Source of the DNA: Heliocybe sulcata
Taxonomy: Eukaryota > Basidiomycota > Agaricomycetes > Gloeophyllales > Gloeophyllaceae
NCBI GenBank assembly: GCA_004369045.1
Contig: ML213515.1
Location: 2,583-66,582, forward strand
Direction of reading: 5' to 3'
Length of the DNA: 64,000 nucleotides
How positions within the stretch are numbered: position 1 is the stretch's first letter; the number at the start of each line of letters is the position of its first letter. The position numbers and the translations under genes were made by a program. The notes beneath the pieces were generated by a model, which saw only the letters and a program-made list of their open reading frames with translations, was not told the origin of the DNA and did not search any database. This document shows, piece after piece, positions 54,962 to 64,000 of the stretch.

Positions 54962-56942
54962 ATGTCGAAGCTACTTCGTCCAGTCATATCTGGGGGTAAC
55001 ACTGCCCGTTTCACTTCAAGGAGGCCGGTTGTTGGGACTTCGTTGCCTCGTGAATTCACCGTGAGTGTTGTTTGCGTCGACGGCTGGAGAACGATAGACT
55101 GATTGCATGCTTAGAACCGTGGATTGAATGTATCTTGTCGCAGATACTCAACGAAGTTTACTCGCTGTGCCTCTGGTGCTGCTAATGTGCTTAAACCTGC
55201 CTCATATGACCTACGTGCTCCTGCACCAGTCCCGCACGATCTGCCCAGCTGTACCATGGATAACACGCAAGTTACAGTCAGCTGGGATGCCCATACCTCT
55301 ACACGCTTGTACGCCTCATTTTCATATTGTATTGGCCACATCTTGGTTAATATGTTACTGTCATAAAGCCATCACATCTGGCTGCGTGATCACTGCCGGT
55401 GCCCGAGCTGCTTCCACCCCATCACGAAGCAGCGACTAGTGAATACATTCGAGGCAAGTAACATACTCAGAATCACCATCACATGTTAATCCAAACTGGC
55501 GGCCAGATCGCACTTGATATCGAACCTCTTCAAGTGGCATCGACAGATGAAGGTCTCTCAGTCACTTGTGAGTAGTAGCCCAAGGCTCACTCCAATTATG
55601 CAATGCTCATCTGCCGTATGGCAAGGGCCAGGAAAGGAACCGCATATCTCCATCTATCCTTGGTCATGGCTACAGTTAAATTCATATTACTTCCCTATAC
55701 CTCATGAACAGTCGTCGCATGAGTACGTTCATGTCATGTTCCGTGGCACCCATATTGTGACAGCTCATCTCGTTTACAGGAAGGTTCTCTGGGGATCCAA
55801 TATCCGGCAAGCCCCGCCTGCAGTGACATACGAGGAGGCCATGGATCCTGACGATAAAGGCCTGTACAAATGGCTCTCAAAGATCGTACGTCTCCGCTTC
55901 GGCTACCTTTGATCTAAAGCTACTGAGCAGTGGGCTACTTGGATCAGGACCAGTACGGCTTCTGCTTCGTCAACGGTGTACCACCAACGCCAGAGGCAAC
56001 GGAAGAGCTGTCAACTCGTATCGGATTCATCCGGGAGACGCAATGTTTGCACTTACACCTTACTCCCGAGCCTAGGAACTGAGAACCGTGCGCAGATGGC
56101 AAACTCTGGGACTTCACCTCCGACCTTGCAAAAGGCGATACAGCCTACACAACAATGGCCCTCGGCGCGCACACAGACAACACCTACTTCGTGCGTGCCC
56201 CTTCCCGCACTTCCTTTCCTCCTCCGACCTAACCCTCCTCCAGACCGACCCCTGCGGCATCCAGCTCTTCCACCTTCTCTCCCACACCGAAGGCACCGGC
56301 GGCGCCACTCTCCTCGTCGACGGCTTCTACGTCGCCGACATCCTGGGCGACACGCGCCCCGAACTCTACTCCCTTCTCTGCCGCACTCCGGTGCGAGCGC
56401 ATGCAGCAGGCGAGCCTGGGGCACTCTATGTACCCTCGCCGAGCTCGGGGTACCCGATTCTAAGCCACGACTATGGCACGGGAGGAATCGGGCAGGTGAG
56501 ATGGAATAATGACGATCGGAGTGTATTGATGGACATTATTATTGGAGATGAGATGGTGGACTGGTCTGATATCATTCCCTGTATCAATCAATCAGTCAGG
56601 CTGAGTCAGAATTGTCTTCATAGGTATGACGCGATCCGGGTATGGCACAAGCTCTTGACCAGCCCAGACTCAGAATACTGGGTACAGCTCTCACCTGGGA
56701 CGGTCGTAGGCAAGTCCAGTTACTACTTTCCCTTCTCAATGCGTATCTTATTTTTGGTTTCAGCCGTCAACAACCACCGGGTCCTCCACGGTCGCTCTGC
56801 ATTCGATGGTAAACGACGAATGTGCGGCGCCTACATTGGCATAGACGAGTACAGGTCCAAGTTGACTGTCCTGCGCGAGAAGTTCGAGACGGCTCTCCCA
56901 CAAGGCTCGCAGGGTAGAAGCATCTGGCATCCCTACCTATGA
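54962..56942 (+). CDS. Trimethyllysine / gamma-butyrobetaine dioxygenase (carnitine synthesis)
   Basis: An iron(II)/2-oxoglutarate dioxygenase of the BBOX1/TMLHE family. I chose the ATG at 54962 (MSKLLRPVISGGNTARFTSR), a plausible mitochondrial presequence; an in-frame ATG at 54869 is possible. The N-terminal zinc unit reads HHIWLRDHCRCPSCFHPITK (cysteines and histidine as in the family). The next intron (55454-55506) begins GC rather than GT. The catalytic domain has DQYGFCFVNGVPPTP, the HxD ligands in LGAHTDNTYF near 56160, GGATLLVDGFYVADIL, and the distal histidine in VNNHRVLHGRSAFDG near 56770, ending GRSIWHPYL at 56942. Trimethyllysine versus butyrobetaine preference cannot be read from sequence. 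Ten or so introns. The gene looks whole. Confidence 0.88.
55454..55506 (+). other. GC-AG intron in the dioxygenase gene
   Basis: The donor is GAG|GCAAGT and the acceptor GGCCAG|ATC. Removing it joins LVNTFE to IALDIEPLQV in phase 0, whereas no GT donor is available that keeps the frame. GC donors with this AAGT context are the known minor class handled by the major spliceosome. Confidence 0.75.
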
Positions 56943-57176
56943 TAAGCGCTAAGCATCTGAGCACGCATTTACCTGGATTTTGGTTTCTCATATGCGTATG
57001 TAGGTGTCACGCTATGTATATAAGGACAGGCACAACTTTTATCCACAACTCATGCCGTCAGAGAGATCTGTAACTACAATAGCGACACGTTCCATTTTAC
57101 AGACTATCGATACATCAAGTCGAGCCATTAAGATCCAGATAGATAAACCACATCTACTTTTGTTATCCACGCCCGG

Positions 57177-59465
57177 CTACTGCTCCGCCTGGATGGTCTT
57201 CAACACGTATCCCTCGAGCCCGCCGCATATCCACAGCTCCTGGACACTCGGGCCGACTGGCCTAACCTGATACCTCTTCTCTTCACCGCTGGGCAGGTTC
57301 ACGCTAACACCACCATGCTCCATACTTACGCTCACCCGCATACCCTTGTTAACCGTCAACTCGCCGTTCTTCCCACCCGCACCACGTGCCGCATCTTTCG
57401 CGTACTCGCGCGTAAGATCAGCGACGAGCTCAGGACACTCGATGCACACCAACCCGTTATTGATAGCGTTGCGCTTGAAAATGTCTCCAAAAGAACCCGC
57501 AATGACCAGAGGCACGCCCGCAGCCTTGAGCGCAGTCGCCGCCTGCTCCCTTGAGGACCCAGTACCAAAGTTGTATCCCGACACCAGGATCACACCATCC
57601 TTTGTGTCAGCCGGGACCTCAGACGCACCCGGCTGCTGAACGAGCGACGCGACGAGCCCCGCGAAGGACGGGTCGTAGTTCTCCATGACCACCTGCGCTT
57701 GCCGCTCGAGGGTAATATCGTCCTGGTACGTATATTTTCCGGGATAGATCCCGTCCGTATTCAGGTTATCCTGAGGAGCGAACAGGAGCGTGCCGGTGAA
57801 CGTCGAGGGGAAGCCGGGGAGGACTGGCTCCTTCTGCAAAGCTGCCTCGCTCATAACACCTGGCGACGTGGAATCATCGACCGAGAAGAAGGTCGGAGCC
57901 TTGGTGGGCGGGAGGAGTTCAGGGGATAAGGTATCGGGACCGCAGATGTACCCCTTGACCGCGCTGGCAGCCACGACAGCGGGACTGGCGAGGTACGCCT
58001 GCGCCTTGGGATGGCCCATCCTGCCCTTGTAGTTCCTATTAGTAGCGCTGATCCCGGTCTCGCCCTCCTCCAGCAACCCAACACCGAGTCCGATACACGG
58101 ACCACAGCCAGCCGGGAGCACTTTGGCACCGGCACCGATGAGAGTCTCCCAATCACCCGCACCCTCCGCTTCGCGCTGCACCTCCGAGCTCGCAGCCGCG
58201 ATATAAAACTCTACGCCCTTGGCAACCGAGTGGCCTTTCACTACCTCCGCAGCGGCAGCGATATCCGATGCGCGGGCGTTCGTGCAGCTGAGGAGGTACG
58301 CTTTCTGAATGGCGATGTGCGATTGCTCGAGGGCGGGAAGGGGCTTCGAAACCTTGACGCTGTTGGGACCGGAGACGTGCGGAACGAGTGTGGAAAGGTC
58401 GAGGACGAGGTGCGTGGAGTACAATGCGTCGGCGTCTGAAGTGATCGGAGCGGCCTTAAGTGAGTCCAAACGTCTGCGGTTGATACGCGGGTGCTCGGGT
58501 GGCGGGGGAATCGCTGAAACTCCAGATAGCGAGGGCGAGGAGAAGGTCCGTAGTTCCAATTTCGCGAGGACACGGTCATACCAGCGGAGGAGTGTTTCAT
58601 CCACCGGGAAGAGACCCACGAGAGCACCCCATTCTGTTGTCATGTTCGAGATAGTGAGGCGATCGTCTACACTCAGGGCAGAAACGCCATCTCCCGTGAA
58701 CTCGATGGCAGCGTTTAGTACCTCATCCTTGTTGAAAGATCCGCACAGTGCAACGATGACATCCTTGCCAGTGACACCAGGTGACAACTTCCCTTTGAGC
58801 TCGACCTTGACCATCCGTGGTACTTGCCACCACGTCTGCCCAGTAGCCCATAGTGCCGCAGCATCAGTCCGGACAATGGGCGTACCGACGCAACCTACAC
58901 CTCCGTACATGTTGCTGTGACTGTCACTTGCAACAGTGAGCGTGTGAGGAAATGCATAGCCCTCCTCAACCAGTACTTGGTGCCCAATGCCTCGTCCGGC
59001 AGGATAAAAGTCTATCCCATGCTGACGAGCAAAACCCTCAATAGTTGCGTACTTGGACAAGTTCTTCGCGGACTTGTTCTGGACGTCATGGTCGAGAGTA
59101 AAGACAGGCTGGTGAGGATCCTTAATCCGCGTTGCACCGATAGACTTGAACCTGTTATTCGCTTGAAACTCAGTAAGACCGAAGACAGATGAAGACGGAT
59201 CGTCTACTGACTTTGAGATAACCGGTCCAGTGTTGTCGTGAGTCATTACATGCTCAGGCCGTATCATTACATAGTCTCCCGCCTTCACCACCTTACCCTC
59301 AGGAAGTCCGACAGCGTACTTTTGCACAACCTTCTCTATCACCGTCTGTGATATCCTCGGTGCGTCGGACACGGATGCGAAGTGCCTGCGAGAGCTATGC
59401 CTAGCCCATGCAAAGATCGGCGACCGCATCGCAAAGCTTGCTGAAGGCAGCGGCTGCTGCTGCAA
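57177..59465 (-). CDS. LYS4: Homoaconitase, mitochondrial
   Basis: Converts homocitrate to homoisocitrate in the alpha-aminoadipate pathway of lysine synthesis, which is specific to fungi and a few others. One uninterrupted exon of 762 residues. The start at 59465 gives a presequence (MRSPIFAWARHSSRRHF at residues 12-28); the mature part opens ISQTVIEKVVQKYAVGLPEG. Iron-sulfur ligands are in YLLSCTNARASDI near 58290 and AGCGPCIGLGVGLLEEG near 58090. Substrate motifs include TVASDSHSNMYGGVGCVGTP near 58900. The C-terminal swivel domain has SGYNFGTGSSREQAATALKA near 57550, with the SREQA form typical of homoaconitase, and the gene ends LEGYVLKTIQAEQ at 57177. All ligands are intact. Its 3' end faces that of the dioxygenase with 234 bases between. 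Confidence 0.95.
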   Translation of the reverse strand: MQQQPLPSASFAMRSPIFAWARHSSRRHFASVSDAPRISQTVIEKVVQKYAVGLPEGKVVKAGDYVMIRPEHVMTHDNTGPVISKSVDDPSSSVFGLTEFQANNRFKSIGATRIKDPHQPVFTLDHDVQNKSAKNLSKYATIEGFARQHGIDFYPAGRGIGHQVLVEEGYAFPHTLTVASDSHSNMYGGVGCVGTPIVRTDAAALWATGQTWWQVPRMVKVELKGKLSPGVTGKDVIVALCGSFNKDEVLNAAIEFTGDGVSALSVDDRLTISNMTTEWGALVGLFPVDETLLRWYDRVLAKLELRTFSSPSLSGVSAIPPPPEHPRINRRRLDSLKAAPITSDADALYSTHLVLDLSTLVPHVSGPNSVKVSKPLPALEQSHIAIQKAYLLSCTNARASDIAAAAEVVKGHSVAKGVEFYIAAASSEVQREAEGAGDWETLIGAGAKVLPAGCGPCIGLGVGLLEEGETGISATNRNYKGRMGHPKAQAYLASPAVVAASAVKGYICGPDTLSPELLPPTKAPTFFSVDDSTSPGVMSEAALQKEPVLPGFPSTFTGTLLFAPQDNLNTDGIYPGKYTYQDDITLERQAQVVMENYDPSFAGLVASLVQQPGASEVPADTKDGVILVSGYNFGTGSSREQAATALKAAGVPLVIAGSFGDIFKRNAINNGLVCIECPELVADLTREYAKDAARGAGGKNGELTVNKGMRVSVSMEHGGVSVNLPSGEEKRYQVRPVGPSVQELWICGGLEGYVLKTIQAEQ

Positions 59466-60037
59466 GCTTCAGGGGACGTCCGGTTTCTAGTCAAGAAGAA
59501 GAGCTGAGGAAGCTGCCTAAGAGGTAGGAACGAGCGGGTTGACTCTTGAGCTCTGCCAAACTAGGAGCGAGCCACGCGAGTCTCGCGCGCGTGGTGGCGC
59601 GGCATGGTCGCTTGCTTTTAATTCGAGCCAACGCGACACGTCAGCTCGTTCTCTTTCGAACCTGCACACGTTGCTTTTTGGAGTTGTGATATGTGCAGTC
59701 CATGTTTTGTCTCGCAGCAAAATGACGCGTGTCTGGCCACCCATTGCGCTCTGAGCCTCAGTGCGGATTCCCATTGGCCATCAGCAAATCCTCCCGCGGC
59801 TGGTAGTGGCTTGCGGTGTTGACCATAGTTTGGTCAGACTGGTAGACATGGCCAGCCGGTGATCAGCCGATGGTAACGACACGGTCAGACTTTCAGAAGT
59901 TGTCAACTCTACCAGTCTTGCAGAGGTCTTGTCAGCAATGGTCATACCTCCGCCACATCTTTCTAAAGATAATGCCTTAGCAACTGGCAACCGATTCTGA
60001 TGGGCTGAGATCACGTGCATGTTCTGGGGTTGTGCCA
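59466..60037. other. Intergenic with short inverted repeats
   Basis: Holds the LYS4 promoter. At 59820-59836 the perfect short inverted repeat TGACCATAGTTTGGTCA occurs, and TGGTCAGAC/GTCTGACC-type words recur at 59880-59950 and again near 60600-60740. A degenerate mobile element or a set of binding sites are both possible. Confidence 0.4.
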
Positions 60038-60044
60038 TATAAAA
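60038..60044 (+). promoter_or_regulatory. TATA box of the small secreted-peptide candidate
   Basis: TATAAAA in CCATATAAAATTG followed by a long pyrimidine-rich leader. A likely leader intron runs from GTAAGC at 60185 to GATAG at 60240. Confidence 0.5.
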
Positions 60045-60274
60045 TTGAACTTCACCTCTCAGTAGACCGCACTATCCTCTTCTCCTTCGCCCTCCCACAC
60101 CTAGTATACTTTTCTTCACCCGCCGCTGCTCTTGCCGAAGTCTCAATCAGTGTCGGGTCACAAACGGCACTAGGAGAACATCCAGTAAGCTCCTCATAGT
60201 AGCTCCCTCACCTTCGCCCATTCTGACTATTGCTTGATAGCCCGCCATGTTGTCAAGTCCGGAAATATTGTAGG

Positions 60275-60442
60275 ATGAAATATTTGGGAACAGTTGGGTT
60301 CCTGTTTGCCGCGGTAAGTTGCACTTTGCATGTATTCAGGGAATGTGCTCATAGATTGTCCGCATCCGTCTCTAGCTCAAGTGCATTGATAGAGCAACGT
60401 GTCGTGAGCCGGGCGCCGGTTGAGGACGACGGCGACGTTTAG
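60275..60442 (+). CDS. Small secreted-peptide candidate, 55 residues
   Basis: The open frame from 60275 begins MKYLGTVGFLFAAVSCTL, a short signal-peptide-like start, and ends SSSALIEQRVVSRAPVEDDG followed by DV and a stop. A strong TATA box lies 230 bases upstream and a likely 5' leader intron ends just before. An upstream ATG at 60247 opens an eight-codon frame. A GTAAGT donor inside the frame at about 60312 has no acceptor that keeps the C-terminal frame, so I prefer the unspliced reading. The acidic C-terminus after a basic patch resembles processed fungal propeptides, but no Lys-Arg Kex2 site is seen. Function unknown. Confidence 0.4.
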   Translation: MKYLGTVGFLFAAVSCTLHVFRECAHRLSASVSSSSALIEQRVVSRAPVEDDGDV

Positions 60443-63400
60443 TTTAACTACCGTATTGTAGCATAGCCAATTGCAGTAATAAATATTAATTATCATGATC
60501 ATGATTATATGGTTCAGAAAAGGCACCCGATAATCCGAAGAAATACACAATTATATATATGGCGTGATTCAAACAGTCATTTTGTGGCAATCTGCACAAG
60601 ACTGACAGGTCTTGTACATATTTCCGAGGTCTGACAAGTTATCCCACCAGCATGTAATCACTTATCATTGACTAGTAAGACTTACAGATATTTTACGTCT
60701 GACACCTCTGATCATCAGTTGTCACCGGATGGTCATAACCGGCCGAATTTGCTGATGCTTGGCCGCCACGGCCTTTGCCGCACCGGCCTTCTGCAAAATC
60801 GTTCTCTGTATCGCGTCAATGCCGTGCCACATTAGCCACAGACTACTCTGGAGTACTGGTTTCGTTAATTCCTCTGGTTACTCCCGAGCTCTCGCCCGCA
60901 CGTGCGCGCGGATTAATTGTGTCGTTAATTTCTCACCGCGCTTGGCTGCCTTTCGCTCTGTGACATCGATAGAGTTGCAAGGAACCAGAAATCAAAGGAC
61001 AATAAAAAAGGCAAACTTGGATTGGCTCTCAGAGCTGATGTCGGGGTTAAACGTTAGAGGGTAACGTGACCGTGTTGTCCGCGATACTGATTTCATGACA
61101 CCCGCGAGCATGGGAGCCACAATAGTTGTTTAAATCACTCAGTTCATATCTTCCATATTGGTCTGAACAGGTCACACTGCTCCAGTACAACGATATACGG
61201 CCATGATAATTTTGAAGGAGGCATCGCGATTCGTGAACTTTAAGCTCCGCTCCCCTGCCACATCAATCATCACGGCCAGGAGCGTCGAGCGCCGGGGTCG
61301 GCAACTGCGCCACTGGTCGCGTCTCAGAGCACTCTAGTATTATTTTAGTGTCATCTTGGACCCTTGAATATTCTATTTTACATCGTACGTCCCAATATTG
61401 ACCGGGATGTGGACGAGGACAATATTGCTCATCTGCGCGGAGAACGACGTCTCGTCTTGAGATCTTGAAGTTGTGTAATACATTGAAAAATGAAGTAGGA
61501 CCCATGATTTCTGATAGCAAAGAGGTACGGGAGAATGGTGACTTGAACTCTTGAGCCCGGCCAGGGTTCGAACCCCTCGTTGTCCATTTTTTCCGCATGC
61601 ATGTTCGTTCTCTCGGGCGCGGTCGGAATGGCAGAAACTGCGGTACACCAGTGGGAAAGGTGGGGCATCGGATGCGTCGCGGTATTTGATTGCACGGTCC
61701 AACGCACTGCGCATGTGAAGGTTATTATCAAAAATTGCAAATTCTGCTCCAAACTTGTGGGATGATCACGGCGACCAGACTATGATCTTCCACAAAGCTA
61801 AGTGTGCGGTTGATCGGCGGGCAACGGCAAGTGACTCGAGAGTATAGGGTAGGACCAACTGGGAAGCGAACATGCAACGTGCCCGTCCGATCGCGTCGCC
61901 GTGGTTCCAGCGGATATTGTCAGTTGCGACAACAAGATTCTTAGGACTGCGTTAGGGTACGAAATGCAGGTGTAAGGTGCAGGGCCGTATTCGAAGTGGC
62001 TTTAATCGCATATGGAATGCTGCTGCATTACAGCATGTCAACGGGCACCCGTCCATGCTTCAAATTTGTTACCGGCAGGAGAAGCTATCGCCACCGACAG
62101 TTGCGATGTATGGATAGCATTTGGCACGCAAAACGTCTAGAAACGAAGACTTGGCTTCCTCAGACTTGACCGCGCAGCTTGGATATGACGACCGTTCAGA
62201 CCAGTTGATCGAAAAGGTGGAATAACCAACCGGGGGCTGCGAGAGTATGCAGAAAACAGGAGATTAACCGTGCAGTCGGCGCGCGAAGACGGCAATATCA
62301 AGTAGTCTCACGCGAATCAAGGGGAGCCGAAGTGTTGTCTATGGCGCATGTCGAGGGATGCCTCATGATAAGACACCAGATAGCTTTGCCAATGGAACGT
62401 CTGACCTCCTTGCGACTGTGCCGGCGGGAAGGACTTGGACTGGTAGTTGAGATGGCCAGTGGGAATCCGAAAGAAGACCAGACCGGCGTCAAGCATGAAA
62501 ACCCCGGTGGTGATCTAGGGGCGGTTAGATAGACTCGTGAGACCGCTGCCCAATCCACAAAAGCCCTGCCATCCCTTCGTGGCAGACAATCCTATTAGCG
62601 CTCTCTTTTTGTCCCGGAGCTAGCCCATGGGACTGCATTCACGCAGAATAATCCCAATCGGGGTGCTTGATACCTCTGCCGTGACCTATCAAGGGTAGAC
62701 TCGGTGCGTAGTCGGGTTCTGCCGTGTCCGCGCGGCCGTGAACGCTAACGCGCAGCAAGCAACGGTGGGATTTCCCGGAGCTGCTGCCCTCCGCTAGCCT
62801 GAGACAAGGGCACAGGTACGTACCCGTCACGTTACGTTCTAGACTGCATGTGAAGAAGCTCGATTCGATTCTTCGCCTGGTAAAATTGAGGCCGTTATTG
62901 GATCGTGAAAGACAAGGAGGATAAGCTTCCATACCAGGGAATTGACGTACCAGGGCATTTCGGTTCAAGGTTCAGTGGGAATAACCCCCTGAAGTCGCAG
63001 CCTTGGCAGCAGGTATGCAGTCACTCGTGAACAGGACAGCGGACAGCAGCGAACCAGAGGAATGGGTCCAGAGGCCTGGATCGCCCAATAACCCAATCGA
63101 GAGAAGTGCGCCGCCGTAACACGAGGTCCTTGCAATTTTTTGGGTACCTAGAACCAGCGGTCTCCCACACGTGAAGAAATAGGAAAGTGCCAGACCAGAG
63201 CACCCAAGCTCCGTGAAAAAATTCGGCAGCAAGATTATTGCCACTATTTTACGCTCACCGGACGCGTGTCGCCGGGGATGACTCGAAGCATCCCGACCTT
63301 ATGGCTTTACGTCTGGAGATAGGTTGATGGGTTGGCATCTCCCCACAGAAACCGTAGTGAGATACCGTTATGGAGTTACAGAAGGTGAGAATCCAGCCGC

Positions 63401-64000
63401 TCGGATGCCCGAGCAGTCTCCCTCCTGCGCGAAGAAGGCTCTCCTCAGGGACCTCTCGGCCTAGACAGAAATAGGACACGGCAAATGGACCACCCTAGCG
63501 CATTTGATTGCGCCTGGAGCCTGGCCGCTTCAACGAACGGCATATGTTGAATCTACCGCCATAACGGGTGTCAAGCACCACTCTAGCAAAGCCAAAGCGT
63601 CTTGACCTACCTGAAATGGAGAAGAGATCCTCTCTTCTAGGAAGTTCAAGCATAGGTGCCCATCAAAGTATCAGGACGTGATGTTGTGGAGCTAGGAAGA
63701 TCCCCGAGAACTCCACTCACATCATGCGGGTACACGTCAACAAGCTCCCGAATATCTCAGGTCAAGGAGCAAAAGGATGACCGTCTTCGGGCTCGTCATG
63801 ATTTGTATCTGTGGATGGAGCGGTGGAGTTATGGTTCCCCGCAGCCAGAAGCACTTGTGGCGGTACGCTCGACGGAAGCGCGCCGCACAATTGTGGACCC
63901 TTTGCTGGCCGACGTCAGAAGAGTCTGATAGGCTTTAACGAGTGAATCCGCCTACTTGGATATGAACCTCGCACATGGATGCCGGCGCCCTTAACGTCAC
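60443..64000. other. Long stretch without a supported gene
   Basis: About 3.5 kb. The part 60460-60740 is AT-rich. A tRNA-like B-box with a T-run behind it lies near 61560-61600. From 61800 to 64000 both strands have open frames of 60-110 codons, but none joins into a gene, carries a signal peptide or shows a known motif. The region may hold decayed sequence or the start of a gene that continues beyond the window. Confidence 0.45.

Noticed and set aside
57699-58920. Several plus-strand frames of 75-200 codons
   Set aside because: They run opposite the intact single-exon homoaconitase, whose codon bias keeps the antisense open.
47626-59465. A biosynthetic gene cluster spanning the metabolic genes
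   Set aside because: The genes belong to separate primary pathways, face different directions and include no scaffold enzyme, transporter or regulator.
61490-61580. A complete tRNA gene
   Set aside because: The T-loop and A-box-like words are present, but the acceptor, D and anticodon stems do not pair, so I list it only as a tRNA-like observation.
62639-62968. Minus-strand frame of 109 codons
   Set aside because: It looked unusual in composition but shows no motif, no start context and no link to an RNA or protein family that I can support.
1-64000. CRISPR arrays, bacterial operons or ribosome binding sites
   Set aside because: The window is eukaryotic with spliced genes; the only tandem arrays seen lack spacer-repeat structure.

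Overview
The window is nuclear DNA from a filamentous fungus, most likely a basidiomycete (Agaricomycetes). The evidence is dense genes split by many introns of about 45-80 bases (including GC-AG ones), a U2 spliceosomal RNA, a basidiomycete-style P450, a DUF6533-like membrane gene, an SH3-less tandem pair of surface membrane proteins, and fungal versions of lysine (homoaconitase) and biotin (fused dethiobiotin synthetase/DAPA aminotransferase) enzymes. Products were read by eye from the six frames and by joining GT-AG or GC-AG exons; no database search was run.

Layout. 1-8.4 kb: upstream DNA with a 65-bp tandem repeat, a cytochrome P450 (+), a kinase C-lobe fragment (-), a Rieske/AIF-type flavoprotein (-) and a U2 snRNA gene (-). 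8.4-12.8 kb: a 65-residue protein with eight cysteines in a row, a frame-broken small Cys-rich gene, and a DsbA/FrnE-type oxidoreductase (-). 12.8-17.6 kb: a gene-poor block with a DUF6533-like remnant. 17.6-27.6 kb: phosphoketolase (+), two tandem paralogous single-pass membrane proteins ending in PPEY (+), and an isoprenylcysteine-methyltransferase-like protein (+). 28.2-33.8 kb: type II DnaJ (-), DUF202 membrane protein (+), NTF2-like protein (-), and two small membrane proteins (-). 34.5-36.7 kb: DBP5/DDX19 RNA helicase (+). 37.7-42.6 kb: a 38-bp minisatellite next to a TATA-driven small gene, a multi-pass membrane protein, and a small Gly-rich-tailed membrane protein. 42.8-47.3 kb: Nudix hydrolase (-) and VPS34 PI3-kinase (+). 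47.6-59.5 kb: a run of metabolic genes: biotin BIO3-BIO1 fusion (-), zinc-free MDR oxidoreductase (+), ketol-acid reductoisomerase (-), trimethyllysine/butyrobetaine dioxygenase (+) and homoaconitase (-). 59.5-64 kb: one small secreted-peptide candidate and then about 3.5 kb with no supported gene.

How they fit. Most genes are independent housekeeping genes. Real physical links are the divergent promoter between ILV5 and the carnitine-pathway dioxygenase, the convergent pair of that dioxygenase with LYS4, and the tandem membrane pair. A shared trait of the small genes at 9.2, 33.8, 38.0 and 42.2 kb is a TATA box followed by a first exon of only 3-15 bases, which standard gene callers tend to miss. 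I found no CRISPR array, no intact transposon and no convincing viral relic.
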